A DNA stretch of 11,179 bases from Christensenella sp. UBA941. GTDB lineage: Bacteria; Bacillota; Clostridia; Christensenellales; UBA941. Location: contig DBDD01000124.1 in assembly GCA_002293365.1 (NCBI GenBank), forward strand, positions 1 to 11,179, in the 5' to 3' direction. Position 1 is the first letter of the stretch. Each line of letters opens with the position of its first letter. Shown in pieces: positions 1 through 7,603 of the stretch. Position numbers and translations under genes: made by a program. Below the pieces are notes generated by a model, which saw only the letters and a program-made list of their open reading frames with translations, did not search any database and was not told the origin of the DNA.

Positions 1-2
1 CC

Positions 3-929
3 GCACCGGCCCCGGCGGCGGCGCCTGCCGCAGAAAAGACGTTCCTGATTGGCTACAGCTCAAAAACCTCCGTCAATGATGCGTTTCAACAGGATCAGTC
101 GGCGGCTTTGATGGCCGCTGCTGAAAAAGAGGGCGTAGAGGTCGCATGGCTTCAGACCGATACGGGCACTTCCGCCGCGCAGCAGACCAGCCAGGTAAAC
201 GACCTCATCTCCATGGGCTGTGATCTGATCATACTCAACTGCGTTGACCCCGTCGCGGCAATTTCATGTGTTGACGCCTGTAATGAAGCAGATATACCTG
301 TTATCAATATAGACGCCCCGCTGGACAGCTCCTGCGACCCAAGCAAGTATGTTACCTACATCGGCGCGGATGCGTTTACGACAGGCCATGCGGCCGGTAC
401 GGCACTGAGAAAAATTATGAACGATGAGGGCGAAGTAATTATTGTTGCGGGTATCGACGGTCATGAAGGCGCAGTTGCACGCGTTACCGGCTTTGAAGCG
501 GCACTGGAAGGCTCCAATATCACAGTCGTTGCCAAGCAAAACGGCGAGTTCAATAATGACATTGCAATGCAGACCATGGAGAATCTGCTCCAGAACCATG
601 CGGACGCCGACGGCTGCTATACCGTTTCAGACGTAATGCTCGACGGCATTCTGCAGGCGATCAACAATCATGGCGATGTCAATCCCAACATGAAGATTAT
701 GAGCATTGACGGGTCGGAAGCGGGCACTCAGTTCATTTTGGACGGAGTTATCGCCGGATCAGTCGCGAATAATCCGAAGGCAAACGGTGAAACGGCAATC
801 AAGATTGCCTGCGAGATTCTAAGGGGCGAGAAATCCGCGGATTCTTACGAAAAAATGATCGATACCGGCGCAATAGCTATTACTGCGGAAAATGCCGAAC
901 AGTATATGCAGGATACTTATCGGAAATAG
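3..929 (+). CDS. Sugar ABC transporter substrate-binding protein, ribose type (5' partial)
   Basis: This is the extracytoplasmic receptor that captures the sugar and delivers it to the permeases encoded just downstream. The reading frame is open from the left edge; the signal peptide and start lie outside the window. The visible part begins with an Ala/Pro-rich linker (about ten residues), typical of the stretch right after a lipoprotein cysteine, and then enters the first strand of the fold at TFLIGYSS. The pattern matches the periplasmic-binding-protein-4 family (RbsB-like): an early AAEKEGVEV helix-strand, DLIILNCVDPVAA, DIPVINIDAP, YIGADAFTTGHAAG, a middle VAGIDGHEGAVAR loop, and MSIDGSEAG near the hinge. 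The C-terminus is intact at a TAG stop, leaving about 309 residues, so only about 30 are missing. It is followed by a strong hairpin, which commonly lets the binding protein be made in excess over the membrane parts. The ligand cannot be deduced; ribose-type receptors bind many pentoses, hexoses and other small polyols. Confidence 0.93.
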   Translation, partial: APAPAAAPAAEKTFLIGYSSKTSVNDAFQQDQSAALMAAAEKEGVEVAWLQTDTGTSAAQQTSQVNDLISMGCDLIILNCVDPVAAISCVDACNEADIPVINIDAPLDSSCDPSKYVTYIGADAFTTGHAAGTALRKIMNDEGEVIIVAGIDGHEGAVARVTGFEAALEGSNITVVAKQNGEFNNDIAMQTMENLLQNHADADGCYTVSDVMLDGILQAINNHGDVNPNMKIMSIDGSEAGTQFILDGVIAGSVANNPKANGETAIKIACEILRGEKSADSYEKMIDTGAIAITAENAEQYMQDTYRK

Positions 930-942
930 CAGCGGTATTACT

Positions 943-976
943 ATACTACTGGAGCAGTTAGCTGCTCCAGTAGTAT
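943..976 (+). promoter_or_regulatory. 15-bp perfect intercistronic hairpin after the binding-protein gene
   Basis: The arms 943-957 (atactactggagcag) and 962-976 (ctgctccagtagtat) are exact reverse complements around a 4-base TTAG loop. The hairpin begins 13 bases after the stop codon of the binding-protein gene and ends 27 bases before the first permease start. No run of T follows it (the next bases are ccaatatgg), so it is not a classic intrinsic terminator. In binding-protein operons such structures usually protect the upstream message from 3' exonucleases or act as partial terminators. That role is inferred from position; the pairing itself is seen directly. Confidence 0.85.
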
Positions 977-1003
977 CCAATATGGTGCGGATGGTGATTA
1001 ATT

Positions 1004-1972
1004 ATGAAGAAGAACCTGGGCAGAAGCGCGGCTATTTCCAATATAGGATATCCTCTTGGATTGGTTGTCTTTTATCTTCTGATAAGCCTGTTTGTTCCGA
1101 GGCTTCTTACTCTTGCTTCAATTTTTAATATTTTAACTCAAGCATCTGTTACTGTCATTGCTGCCGTTGCCGTGACGATGGTTATAATATCCGGCGGAAT
1201 TGATCTCTCGTGCGGAGGCATGTTTTCTTTGGCCGGAGTAATCAACGCGATTTTAGTCGTAAATTTAAACGTTAATCCTCTCGTCTCAATTGTAATTACA
1301 CTGTTGACGGGAGCGCTGCTTGGGGGCGTATCCGGCGTCACTGTCGCAAGAATCAAAATACCTTCTTTCATTGCGACGCTGGCGGTTGGCAATCTTGCGG
1401 CGGGCTTAGCTCTTGTATTTGCCAAGGGCGGATCGATGGCTGGGCTGCCCGACGGATTCAAGTGGCTGGGGCGCGGCGAAATATTAGAGATTCCCGTGGC
1501 TGTATACATTATGGCTTTATTTGTAGTAGTTGGATCGCTGGTTTTAAATAAATCCGCTTTTGGCAACCGTCTTTTCGGTATCGGCAATAATGTCAAGGTT
1601 GTGAAAAACGAGGGTGTAAATATAGAAAGAATAGTTATTCTGGTTTATGCCATCAGCGGATTTTGCTCCGCGTTTGCGGGCATTTTGTTAAGCTCATGGC
1701 TGGGAGCGGCGCATCCTACGCAGGGAGCTCAGTATCAGCTGGATATAATAGCCGCCTGTATTCTTGGTGGAACAAGTATGATGGGAGGAGAAGGCAAGAT
1801 TCTGAATTCCGCGCTTGGGGCGGTAATCATCTCCGCCCTCAGAACAACATTGAATCTTATGCGGGTTAACAGTTATATTCAGAACTTATTTGTCGGATCG
1901 ATTCTTATCGTTATTGTAGCGCTGACGACGTACCTACAAAAAAAATCAAACAAGCAGTCCGCACTGTTTTGA
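1004..1972 (+). CDS. Sugar ABC transporter permease, RbsC-like (first of two)
   Basis: This is an integral membrane subunit that forms half of the translocation channel. The 322-residue length and about eight to ten hydrophobic segments fit the branched-chain/ribose-type permease family (BPD_transp_2). Visible family marks are VTMVIISGGIDLSCGGMFSLAG in the first third, PSFIATLAVGNLAAGLALV in the middle, and the cytoplasmic ATPase-contact region ACILGGTSMMGGEGKILNSALGA near residues 245-270. The ATG at 1004 is preceded only by a weak ggtg-type ribosome binding site, so translation may be lower than for its neighbours, which fits the hairpin just upstream. The gene ends in TGA about 20 bases before the second permease. 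It probably pairs with that second, different permease rather than acting as a homodimer. Confidence 0.93.
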   Translation: MKKNLGRSAAISNIGYPLGLVVFYLLISLFVPRLLTLASIFNILTQASVTVIAAVAVTMVIISGGIDLSCGGMFSLAGVINAILVVNLNVNPLVSIVITLLTGALLGGVSGVTVARIKIPSFIATLAVGNLAAGLALVFAKGGSMAGLPDGFKWLGRGEILEIPVAVYIMALFVVVGSLVLNKSAFGNRLFGIGNNVKVVKNEGVNIERIVILVYAISGFCSAFAGILLSSWLGAAHPTQGAQYQLDIIAACILGGTSMMGGEGKILNSALGAVIISALRTTLNLMRVNSYIQNLFVGSILIVIVALTTYLQKKSNKQSALF

Positions 1973-1993
1973 TTTGGATTGGAGACAGCAGGC

Positions 1994-2950
1994 ATGAAGA
2001 AGTTTTTGCTCAGCCTTTACATGAAGAACGGTGCGATAGTTATAGCGATTGTTCTCGCGATTATTGCCTCGGTTTTGGTTCCAAACTTTTCGAATATAAA
2101 CAACCTGCAGACGCTGCTCAAACAATGGGCGACGCCGGTGCTGATATGCGTCGCTATAAACTTTCTTATTGTAACGGGCGGAATTGATCTTTCGGCGGGC
2201 TATTTATGCGGGCTGGTTTCCATTTCCTGCGGATTGATGCTCATGGTATATGAGCTTCCGGTTTCCGTGTGCTTGCTGATCAGCATACTCATCGGCTCGC
2301 TGTTCGGCTTGTTCAATGGCTGTGTTATTTGCTATTTACAGATACCTCCGTTTATAACTACGCTGGGATCGGGCTACATCGCCTACGGGCTTGCGCAAAT
2401 CATCAGCGGCTCCCGCTCAATCAATCATCTGCCCGACGCTTTTATGAGCTTGGGAAATACGCGCGTTATAGGTACGCTCCCCACGATGGTTTTCTTTTCG
2501 GCTGCGATTGTTGCTCTGGGCTGGTTCTTTATGAGCCGTACAACATATGGCAGGAAGCTCGAATATATCGGGAATAACGAGAAAGCCTGCCTGCTCGGCG
2601 GAATCAACGTGAACAGGATAAAATGCATTTCATATGTTCAAAGCGGCTTGCTGGCAGCGTTGGCAGGAATATTTTTAACGATGAGAACCGGCTCCGCCGC
2701 GCCGACGCTTGGCGGCGCAGGAATGCCGTTTGAAGCTGTAACGGCTTGTGTTTTGGGGGGCTCGGCGCTCGCCGGCGGTTTCTCGCCCATTATTGGCGGG
2801 GCCTTTGGCGTATTGATTTTGAAAATAACGGAGAATTGTATAAATCTCCTGAATATCGAGACGTACATTTATGACGCATTGCTGGCCATAGTTGTTTTCA
2901 TGGCAATTGTGGCCGAAGTTTTGAAATCCCGTAAGCTGCAAACAAAGTAA
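1994..2950 (+). CDS. Sugar ABC transporter permease, RbsC-like (second of two)
   Basis: This is the partner membrane subunit, of the same family as the gene before it but clearly a different sequence. The family marks are FLIVTGGIDLSAGYLCGLV, PPFITTLGSGYIAYGLAQI and the ATPase-contact region ACVLGGSALAGGFSPIIGGAFG. I chose the ATG at 1994, giving 318 residues, because a GGAG at 1981-1984 sits nine bases upstream and the protein then starts MKKFLLSLYMKN directly before the first membrane helix. A TTG at 1979 in the same frame would add five residues but would place the ribosome binding site inside the gene. The ATPase gene follows after 25 bases. The substrate is shared with the rest of the transporter and is unknown. 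Confidence 0.92.
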   Translation: MKKFLLSLYMKNGAIVIAIVLAIIASVLVPNFSNINNLQTLLKQWATPVLICVAINFLIVTGGIDLSAGYLCGLVSISCGLMLMVYELPVSVCLLISILIGSLFGLFNGCVICYLQIPPFITTLGSGYIAYGLAQIISGSRSINHLPDAFMSLGNTRVIGTLPTMVFFSAAIVALGWFFMSRTTYGRKLEYIGNNEKACLLGGINVNRIKCISYVQSGLLAALAGIFLTMRTGSAAPTLGGAGMPFEAVTACVLGGSALAGGFSPIIGGAFGVLILKITENCINLLNIETYIYDALLAIVVFMAIVAEVLKSRKLQTK

Positions 2951-2975
2951 TGCGAGCAAAGGAGGCATTCGTCAA

Positions 2976-4532
2976 ATGGGAAGCGCGAATAGTACAAAAT
3001 TGCTTGAAATGAAGAGCATAACAAAATATATCTACGATGAACAAGGCCGCGGGCTTGTAGCTACGGGAATTAAGATTTTGGACGCGGTGGATTTTGACTT
3101 GTTTGCCGGCGAGGTTCATGTCATTATGGGTGAAAACGGAGCGGGCAAAAGCACGCTGATGAACGTTTTAGGAGGCGTTATAGAGCCTGACGAGGGCGAA
3201 ATATTAATAAACGGCGAGAAAGAACGCATTCGGAATACGGCTGAAGCAAGAAATAAAGGGATAGGGTTTATTCATCAGGAAATGAATCTTTGTTCAAACC
3301 TGGATATCGCGCACAATATGTTCCTGGGTAGGGAACCGCACAACAGATTAGGCCTCTCAAAAACAAAAAAGATGAATTCAGAAACCGCACAAATGTTATC
3401 CAAGCTTGGATTTAATATCGATCCGCGTACAAAGCTGAAGAATCTTTCGACCGCGATGCAGCAGATTGTAGAGATTACCAAGGTCATGTCCTATCATTCC
3501 AAAATATTGATAATGGACGAGCCCACTGCGACGCTGACCGGGCGGGAGGTAGATATTCTGTTTAAGCTCATACGCGATTTGCGCGATTCCAATATTGGCA
3601 TTATCTATATATCGCATCGAATGGAAGAAATAGAGGACTTAGGCGACAGATTTTCAGTTCTGCGCGACGGAAAACTCGTCGGCGTCATGAGTAAAAGCGA
3701 ATACTCCCGCGCGGAGTGTATGAAAATGATGGCGGGCCGCGTGGTAAATCTTATGTATAAAAGCACGCATGTTCCGACCAAGGACGAGGTGTTTCGGGTT
3801 GAAGGCATAAAAATCGGGGAAAACACCAAGCCGTTTGACTTCCAAATTAATAAAGGCGAAGTTGTTTCTTTTGGAGGGCTTGTCGGCGCCGGAAGGACGG
3901 AATTGGCAAAATCAATTTTTGGGGCAAGACAGTATTACGGAGGAAGCATATTCTTTGAGGGCCGGGAGTACAAAAAACCCAGCGTAAGCAAATCCATTCG
4001 GCTTGGTATTTCATATTTAACGGAGGATAGGAAGATAGAAGGGCTCGTTCAGCAGATGGACATAAAATCCAACACATCCATGTGCGTGCTTGATCAAGTA
4101 TCTCCTCATCTTGTGCTAAAAACAAGACAAGAAGCGGCATTGGCTCAAAACGCCATAAATCGCTTCAGCGTCGTTTGCTTGGGTGTGAATCACCGGACAG
4201 GAACATTGTCCGGCGGAAATCAGCAAAAGGTGTGCCTGGGAAAATGGTTCGCGACGGAGCCAAAATTGCTGATACTCGACGAGCCGACGCGCGGAATCGA
4301 CGTTAACGCGAAGGCTCAGATATATGAGGTAATAGATCAAGCCGCAAAAGACGGAATGGCTGTCATGGTAATCACATCGGACATGCATGAGTTAATCGGC
4401 ATCAGCGACAGGATATATATAATGCATGAAGGCAATCTGGTTACGGAAATTGCCGATAAAAGGGAAATGGAGCAGGAGAATCTGATCAAGTATTTCTTGA
4501 ACTCAGATGAAGCATGTGAATCCGAGGCATAA
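2976..4532 (+). CDS. Sugar ABC transporter ATP-binding protein, double domain (RbsA/MglA-like)
   Basis: This is the cytoplasmic motor of the importer. At 518 residues it has two nucleotide-binding domains in one chain, as in RbsA, MglA and XylG. Domain 1 has Walker A GENGAGKST at 52-60, a Q-loop region FIHQEMNL, a signature region reduced to LSTAMQQ, and Walker B with ILIMDEPTATLT (D181, E182). Domain 2 has the usual degenerate Walker A GGLVGAGRT at 300-308, where Arg307 replaces the catalytic-site Lys, then ISYLTEDRKIEGL, a full signature LSGGNQQK from residue 411, and Walker B LLILDEPTRGID (D435, E436). The degenerate second Walker A is normal for this family and not a defect. A strong AAAGGAGG at 2958-2965 lies upstream of the ATG. 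The next gene begins 45 bases downstream, again with its own ribosome binding site. Confidence 0.96.
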   Translation: MGSANSTKLLEMKSITKYIYDEQGRGLVATGIKILDAVDFDLFAGEVHVIMGENGAGKSTLMNVLGGVIEPDEGEILINGEKERIRNTAEARNKGIGFIHQEMNLCSNLDIAHNMFLGREPHNRLGLSKTKKMNSETAQMLSKLGFNIDPRTKLKNLSTAMQQIVEITKVMSYHSKILIMDEPTATLTGREVDILFKLIRDLRDSNIGIIYISHRMEEIEDLGDRFSVLRDGKLVGVMSKSEYSRAECMKMMAGRVVNLMYKSTHVPTKDEVFRVEGIKIGENTKPFDFQINKGEVVSFGGLVGAGRTELAKSIFGARQYYGGSIFFEGREYKKPSVSKSIRLGISYLTEDRKIEGLVQQMDIKSNTSMCVLDQVSPHLVLKTRQEAALAQNAINRFSVVCLGVNHRTGTLSGGNQQKVCLGKWFATEPKLLILDEPTRGIDVNAKAQIYEVIDQAAKDGMAVMVITSDMHELIGISDRIYIMHEGNLVTEIADKREMEQENLIKYFLNSDEACESEA

Positions 4533-4577
4533 AGCGCTGCCGATAAAGGCTTATATAAATTCTGCGGGAGGTACTAG

Positions 4578-6002
4578 ATGAAAAAAACGAAATTAAAGCT
4601 AGGGTTTGCTCCGACAAGACGCGGTGTGTTTGACGAGGAAATAGCGGCTGAGCAGAAAAACCTTATCCGAAGGGCAATTCAGGATTTTGATGCAGAGGTT
4701 GTCGATATTGAAGACGTAACGCCCGAAGGGATGATAATTTATCAGGATGATGTTGACGGCGTAGTAAGAAAGTTCAAAGAAGCGGACGTTGATGCGCTAT
4801 TTATTCCGCATTGCAATTTTGGCTCCGAGGGGCCGAGCGCTCAAGTGGCGTCAAAGCTGAATGTGCCGACTCTGCTCTGGGGTACAAGAGATGAGGCCCC
4901 GGACAGTGAAGGCGGCCGTTTCCGCGATACCCAGTGCGGGTTGTTTGCAACCGGCAAGGCTTTGCGTCGGCATAATGTTCCCTTTTCATATATTACAAAT
5001 TCGCGCGTTGATGACAAAGTCTTTCTCAAAGGATTTGAAAGGTTCCTGCGCGTCGCGGCTGTTGTGAAAGCCGCGCGGAATGTCCGCGTGCTTCAAATCG
5101 GTCCGCGCCCGGAGGAATTTTTAAGCGTTATATGTAACGAGAGCGAGCTGATGGAGCGCTTTGGCGTTCAAGTATTTCCGGTTTCATTGGGGAAGTTGAT
5201 ATTAAAAATTAATGAAATCATGGAGAGCGGCGGCGACAGCTTCGTTGGGCTTTGTGACGAACTGAAGAATGGATTCAAGGACTTCGGCGATAACCCCGAA
5301 AAGAATATTCAAATATTCGCCGCCATGAAGCTCGCTATAGAGTATTTTGCGGATGTGTACAAATGCAACTGCGCGGCCATTCAATGCTGGGATTCATTGC
5401 AGGACTATCTTCCTGTCCACCCTTGTTTTGTAAACTCGCTGCTTGCTGATAACGGCTTCCCGTGCGCATGCGAGACGGATATAAACGGCGCAATAACGGC
5501 CCTCATGATCCAAGCAGCAACGGGAAACAAACTGCCTCACTTTTTTGCCGATATCACGGTTCGGCACCCCGAGGACGACAATATCGAGCTTTTGTGGCAT
5601 TGCGGCCCATTTCCGCCGTCTTTCGCAAAGGACAGATCTGCTTGCGCTGTATGCAACAGCTGGGCGGGGCAGCCATACTGCGGCGGTAATTATTTCCAGA
5701 TGAAAAACGGGCCGATTACTGTTTGCAGATTTGACGGCGATCACGGTAACTATTCGCTGTTTATCGGCGAAGGCGAAGGCGTCGACGGCCCTTATACAAA
5801 GGGGACATACGTATGGTTTAAAGTTGACGATTGGGCAAAATGGGAGCACAAGCTAGTACAGGGGCCATATATTCATCATGTCGCCGGAACATACGGTAAC
5901 GTCGGAGAAATACTTCAGGAAGCTTGCCGCTATATTCCCGGGCTTGCGCCTGATCCTGTTTCACCGTCAAAGGAAGAGCTGGAAAAACGTTGGATAGGTT
6001 AA
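4578..6002 (+). CDS. L-fucose/L-arabinose isomerase family protein (aldose-ketose isomerase)
   Basis: This is probably a cytoplasmic, divalent-metal-dependent isomerase that converts the imported aldose to its ketose. The 474-residue length matches the shorter fucose-isomerase-like family of Bacillota rather than the roughly 590-residue E. coli FucI. Visible marks are an N-terminal GFAPTRRGVF strand-loop, LFIPHCNFGSEGPSAQVA (74-91), PTLLWGTRDEAP (97-108), AAIQCWDSLQDYLP (266-279), and the C-terminal core with CETDINGAITALM (298-310), LLWHCGPFPPSFA (338-350) and YIHHVAGTYG (431-440). By analogy with FucI (Glu, Asp and His ligands), Glu299, Asp301 and His433 or His434 are candidate metal or active-site residues; I could not align them. 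The protein is cysteine-rich (16 Cys). It has GGGAGGT five bases before its ATG and sits directly after the importer. L-fucose itself is not implied: there is no fuculokinase or fuculose-phosphate aldolase here. Confidence 0.85.
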   Translation: MKKTKLKLGFAPTRRGVFDEEIAAEQKNLIRRAIQDFDAEVVDIEDVTPEGMIIYQDDVDGVVRKFKEADVDALFIPHCNFGSEGPSAQVASKLNVPTLLWGTRDEAPDSEGGRFRDTQCGLFATGKALRRHNVPFSYITNSRVDDKVFLKGFERFLRVAAVVKAARNVRVLQIGPRPEEFLSVICNESELMERFGVQVFPVSLGKLILKINEIMESGGDSFVGLCDELKNGFKDFGDNPEKNIQIFAAMKLAIEYFADVYKCNCAAIQCWDSLQDYLPVHPCFVNSLLADNGFPCACETDINGAITALMIQAATGNKLPHFFADITVRHPEDDNIELLWHCGPFPPSFAKDRSACAVCNSWAGQPYCGGNYFQMKNGPITVCRFDGDHGNYSLFIGEGEGVDGPYTKGTYVWFKVDDWAKWEHKLVQGPYIHHVAGTYGNVGEILQEACRYIPGLAPDPVSPSKEELEKRWIG

Positions 6003-6021
6003 GAAATGGAGGATATGAATT

Positions 6022-6627
6022 ATGAAGACGTATACAAAGGACTATTTCTATGATGCGGAAAATAAATTTCTGCCGGAGCGGGCAAAGGATGCAATCGAGG
6101 AATTCGCGAAATTCCACGGCTATCCTGTGTATGAAGGATTCCGCAACTCATTATGGGTATCGGATATGGGCGTAGGCGACTTTACCAAGGTAGGCATTGG
6201 CGTAAATATGGTTGCCAACGATGAAGACGACAGATACATGCTGCAAGAGATTTTCATGCTTCCCCATACCATGCTGCCCGAGCACTGCCACGTTTCGCCC
6301 GACGGCATTGTGCCGGTAAAAATGGAGGGATGGTTTATACGCTTTGGAAAGTCGTACATAGCCGGAATAGGCGAGGATAATTTGGCGGAGTATCCGGAGG
6401 TCGTCATTCCCGCCAATCACAATAACGGCACTGTAACCGTGAAGCATATCACTCCCGCTTTGCCGGGCCAGTTTATACCGCTCGTAAAGAAGGAATCGTA
6501 TCATTGGCAGTTTGCCGGTGCGGAAGGCGCAATTATGAGTGAAGTGGCCAACTATCATTCGAACGCGGGCTGCCGCCATATGGATCCGGCTATACAGAAG
6601 GCTTTCGAAGTCGGAGACAAGATGTAA
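6022..6627 (+). CDS. Cupin sugar isomerase-like protein (D-lyxose ketol-isomerase type)
   Basis: This small 201-residue beta-barrel protein resembles the cupin family of D-lyxose/D-mannose isomerases (YdaE type). The metal site is visible: HxH at His88 and His90 (PEHCHVSPDGIVPVKMEG), Glu102, and a distal His161 in KKESYHWQFAG. This gives the 3-His, 1-Glu set expected for a Mn-type cupin. The N-terminal MKTYTKDYFYDAENKF and C-terminal CRHMDPAIQKAFEVGDKM flank the barrel. GGAGG at 6008-6012 lies nine bases before the ATG, and the upstream gene ends only 19 bases away, so the two isomerases are co-transcribed. It could act on the same sugar as the fucose-isomerase-like enzyme, on its other epimer, or be a mutarotase-like or sensing cupin. 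The family call is good; the exact reaction is inferred. Confidence 0.75.
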   Translation: MKTYTKDYFYDAENKFLPERAKDAIEEFAKFHGYPVYEGFRNSLWVSDMGVGDFTKVGIGVNMVANDEDDRYMLQEIFMLPHTMLPEHCHVSPDGIVPVKMEGWFIRFGKSYIAGIGEDNLAEYPEVVIPANHNNGTVTVKHITPALPGQFIPLVKKESYHWQFAGAEGAIMSEVANYHSNAGCRHMDPAIQKAFEVGDKM

Positions 6628-6646
6628 CGGCGTCGCTGTTTGTTAC

Positions 6647-6678
6647 TCACTGGCTCAAGGCAGGCCTTGAGCCGGTGA
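6647..6678 (+). promoter_or_regulatory. 14-bp intercistronic hairpin between cupin and transketolase genes
   Basis: The arms 6647-6660 (tcactggctcaagg) and 6665-6678 (ccttgagccggtga) pair along 14 positions, all Watson-Crick except one T6651-G6674 wobble, around a 4-base CAGG loop. It starts 20 bases after the cupin stop codon. No T tract follows (the next bases are aataatcgc), so it is more likely a message-stability or processing element, or a leaky terminator, than a full stop. It separates the importer-isomerase block from the transketolase block. The pairing is seen directly; the role is inferred. Confidence 0.78.
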
Positions 6679-6709
6679 AATAATCGCAATCGTTCAGAAG
6701 GAGGCAGGT

Positions 6710-7570
6710 GTGGGAATGCTTCAGATAAATGAATTGGAAGAAAAAGCGTATACGATAAGAAAGAATCTGCTGAATTTTATTTACCGGATAGGAATGGGTC
6801 ATCTCGGCGGCGAGCTTTCATTGGTTGAGGTAGCGGTCGCATTATACTATAGATTTATGAACTACGATCCTACGAATCCCAAAATGACGGACAGGGATCG
6901 GCTGATACTGAGCAAAGGGCATTGCAGCGAGACATTATATACAATATTTTCGGACCTTGGCATGTATTCCATGGACTACATGGTAGAGCATTTCGAAACC
7001 TTGAATACCGCTAGGTTCGGAATGCATAGTAATCGCAAATATGTTGACGCGATAGAGCTTTCGGCTGGTTCGCTTGGACATGGGCTTCCCGTTGCGGTTG
7101 GCCTTGCTTTGGGCGCGCGGAAGCAGGGCTTTGACTGGAATACATACGTTATAACAGGAGACGGAGAATTAAACGAGGGCTCGAATTGGGAGGCGATTAT
7201 GGCCGCGGGTCATTACAAAATGAACCGGCTCACGATGATCGTCGATAAAAACGGCTTGCAAATGACCGGCCCGACAAAGGATGTTATGAATATTGATCCG
7301 CTCGATATGAAGCTCGAGGCGTTTGGATGGGATACATATGTGGTTGCGGACGGCAACGATATGGCTCAGGTTTGCGCCGCCTTCGAGTATGTCAATGCGC
7401 ATAGATGCGGTGAAAAGCCAACGGCTGTAATCGCCAATACTATCAAAGGCAAGGGCGTTTCTTTTATGGAGAACAATGTAAAATGGCACGGCGGCGGTAT
7501 CGCAAAGGCGGAATTGGATGTTGCCTTGGGCGATATTGAGAAAGCGTGGGCCGGCCGGAATTGTATCTGA
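6710..7570 (+). CDS. Transketolase, N-terminal (thiamine diphosphate-binding) subunit
   Basis: This is the pyrophosphate-binding half of a two-gene transketolase, which moves a two-carbon ketol unit from a ketose phosphate to an aldose phosphate. The 286-residue length is the norm for split N-terminal subunits. Motifs in order are GMGHLGGELS (28-37, with His31), LILSKGHCSETLY (65-77), ELSAGSLGHGLPVAVG (116-131, with His124), and the cofactor-magnesium motif GDGELNEG (150-157) completed by DKNG (Asn181). The end IANTIKGKGVSFMENN and KWHGG is also typical. The start is uncertain: GTG at 6710 lies five bases after a perfect AAGGAGG (6698-6704), while ATG at 6716, in the same frame, lies eleven bases after it and would shorten the protein by two residues. 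Activity requires the C-terminal subunit encoded next. Confidence 0.95.
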   Translation: MGMLQINELEEKAYTIRKNLLNFIYRIGMGHLGGELSLVEVAVALYYRFMNYDPTNPKMTDRDRLILSKGHCSETLYTIFSDLGMYSMDYMVEHFETLNTARFGMHSNRKYVDAIELSAGSLGHGLPVAVGLALGARKQGFDWNTYVITGDGELNEGSNWEAIMAAGHYKMNRLTMIVDKNGLQMTGPTKDVMNIDPLDMKLEAFGWDTYVVADGNDMAQVCAAFEYVNAHRCGEKPTAVIANTIKGKGVSFMENNVKWHGGGIAKAELDVALGDIEKAWAGRNCI

Positions 7571-7603
7571 CATACAGCAGCGCCAATAGCGGAGGAAAAG
7601 ATA

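Noticed and set aside
943..976. Hairpin as an intrinsic terminator
   Set aside because: There is no T tract after the stem, and the downstream permease has no visible promoter of its own, so full termination would silence the importer.
991..1010. Similarity between the leaders of the first permease (991-1010) and the right-end lipoprotein (11071-11090): atggt, an AT-rich spacer, then attatgaaga
   Set aside because: The shared bases are few and mostly the Met-Lys start codons with an AT-rich spacer; a similar attatgaaga also occurs at 6020. Chance and start-site constraints are enough to explain it.
892..1128. Plus-strand open frame of 78 codons bridging the hairpin and the permease start
   Set aside because: It overlaps both real genes out of frame, runs through the hairpin and encodes nothing recognisable.
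1138..1596. Minus-strand open frame of 152 codons
   Set aside because: It lies wholly inside the first permease gene, is rich in Pro/Thr as expected for the antisense of a hydrophobic protein, and has no ribosome binding site or family resemblance.
5394..5849. Minus-strand open frame of 151 codons
   Set aside because: It is antisense to the C-terminal half of the fucose-isomerase-like gene, which is well supported by motifs; no recognisable domain is seen.
6151..6579. Minus-strand open frame of 142 codons
   Set aside because: It is the shadow of the cupin gene; the plus strand carries the metal-binding motifs and a ribosome binding site.
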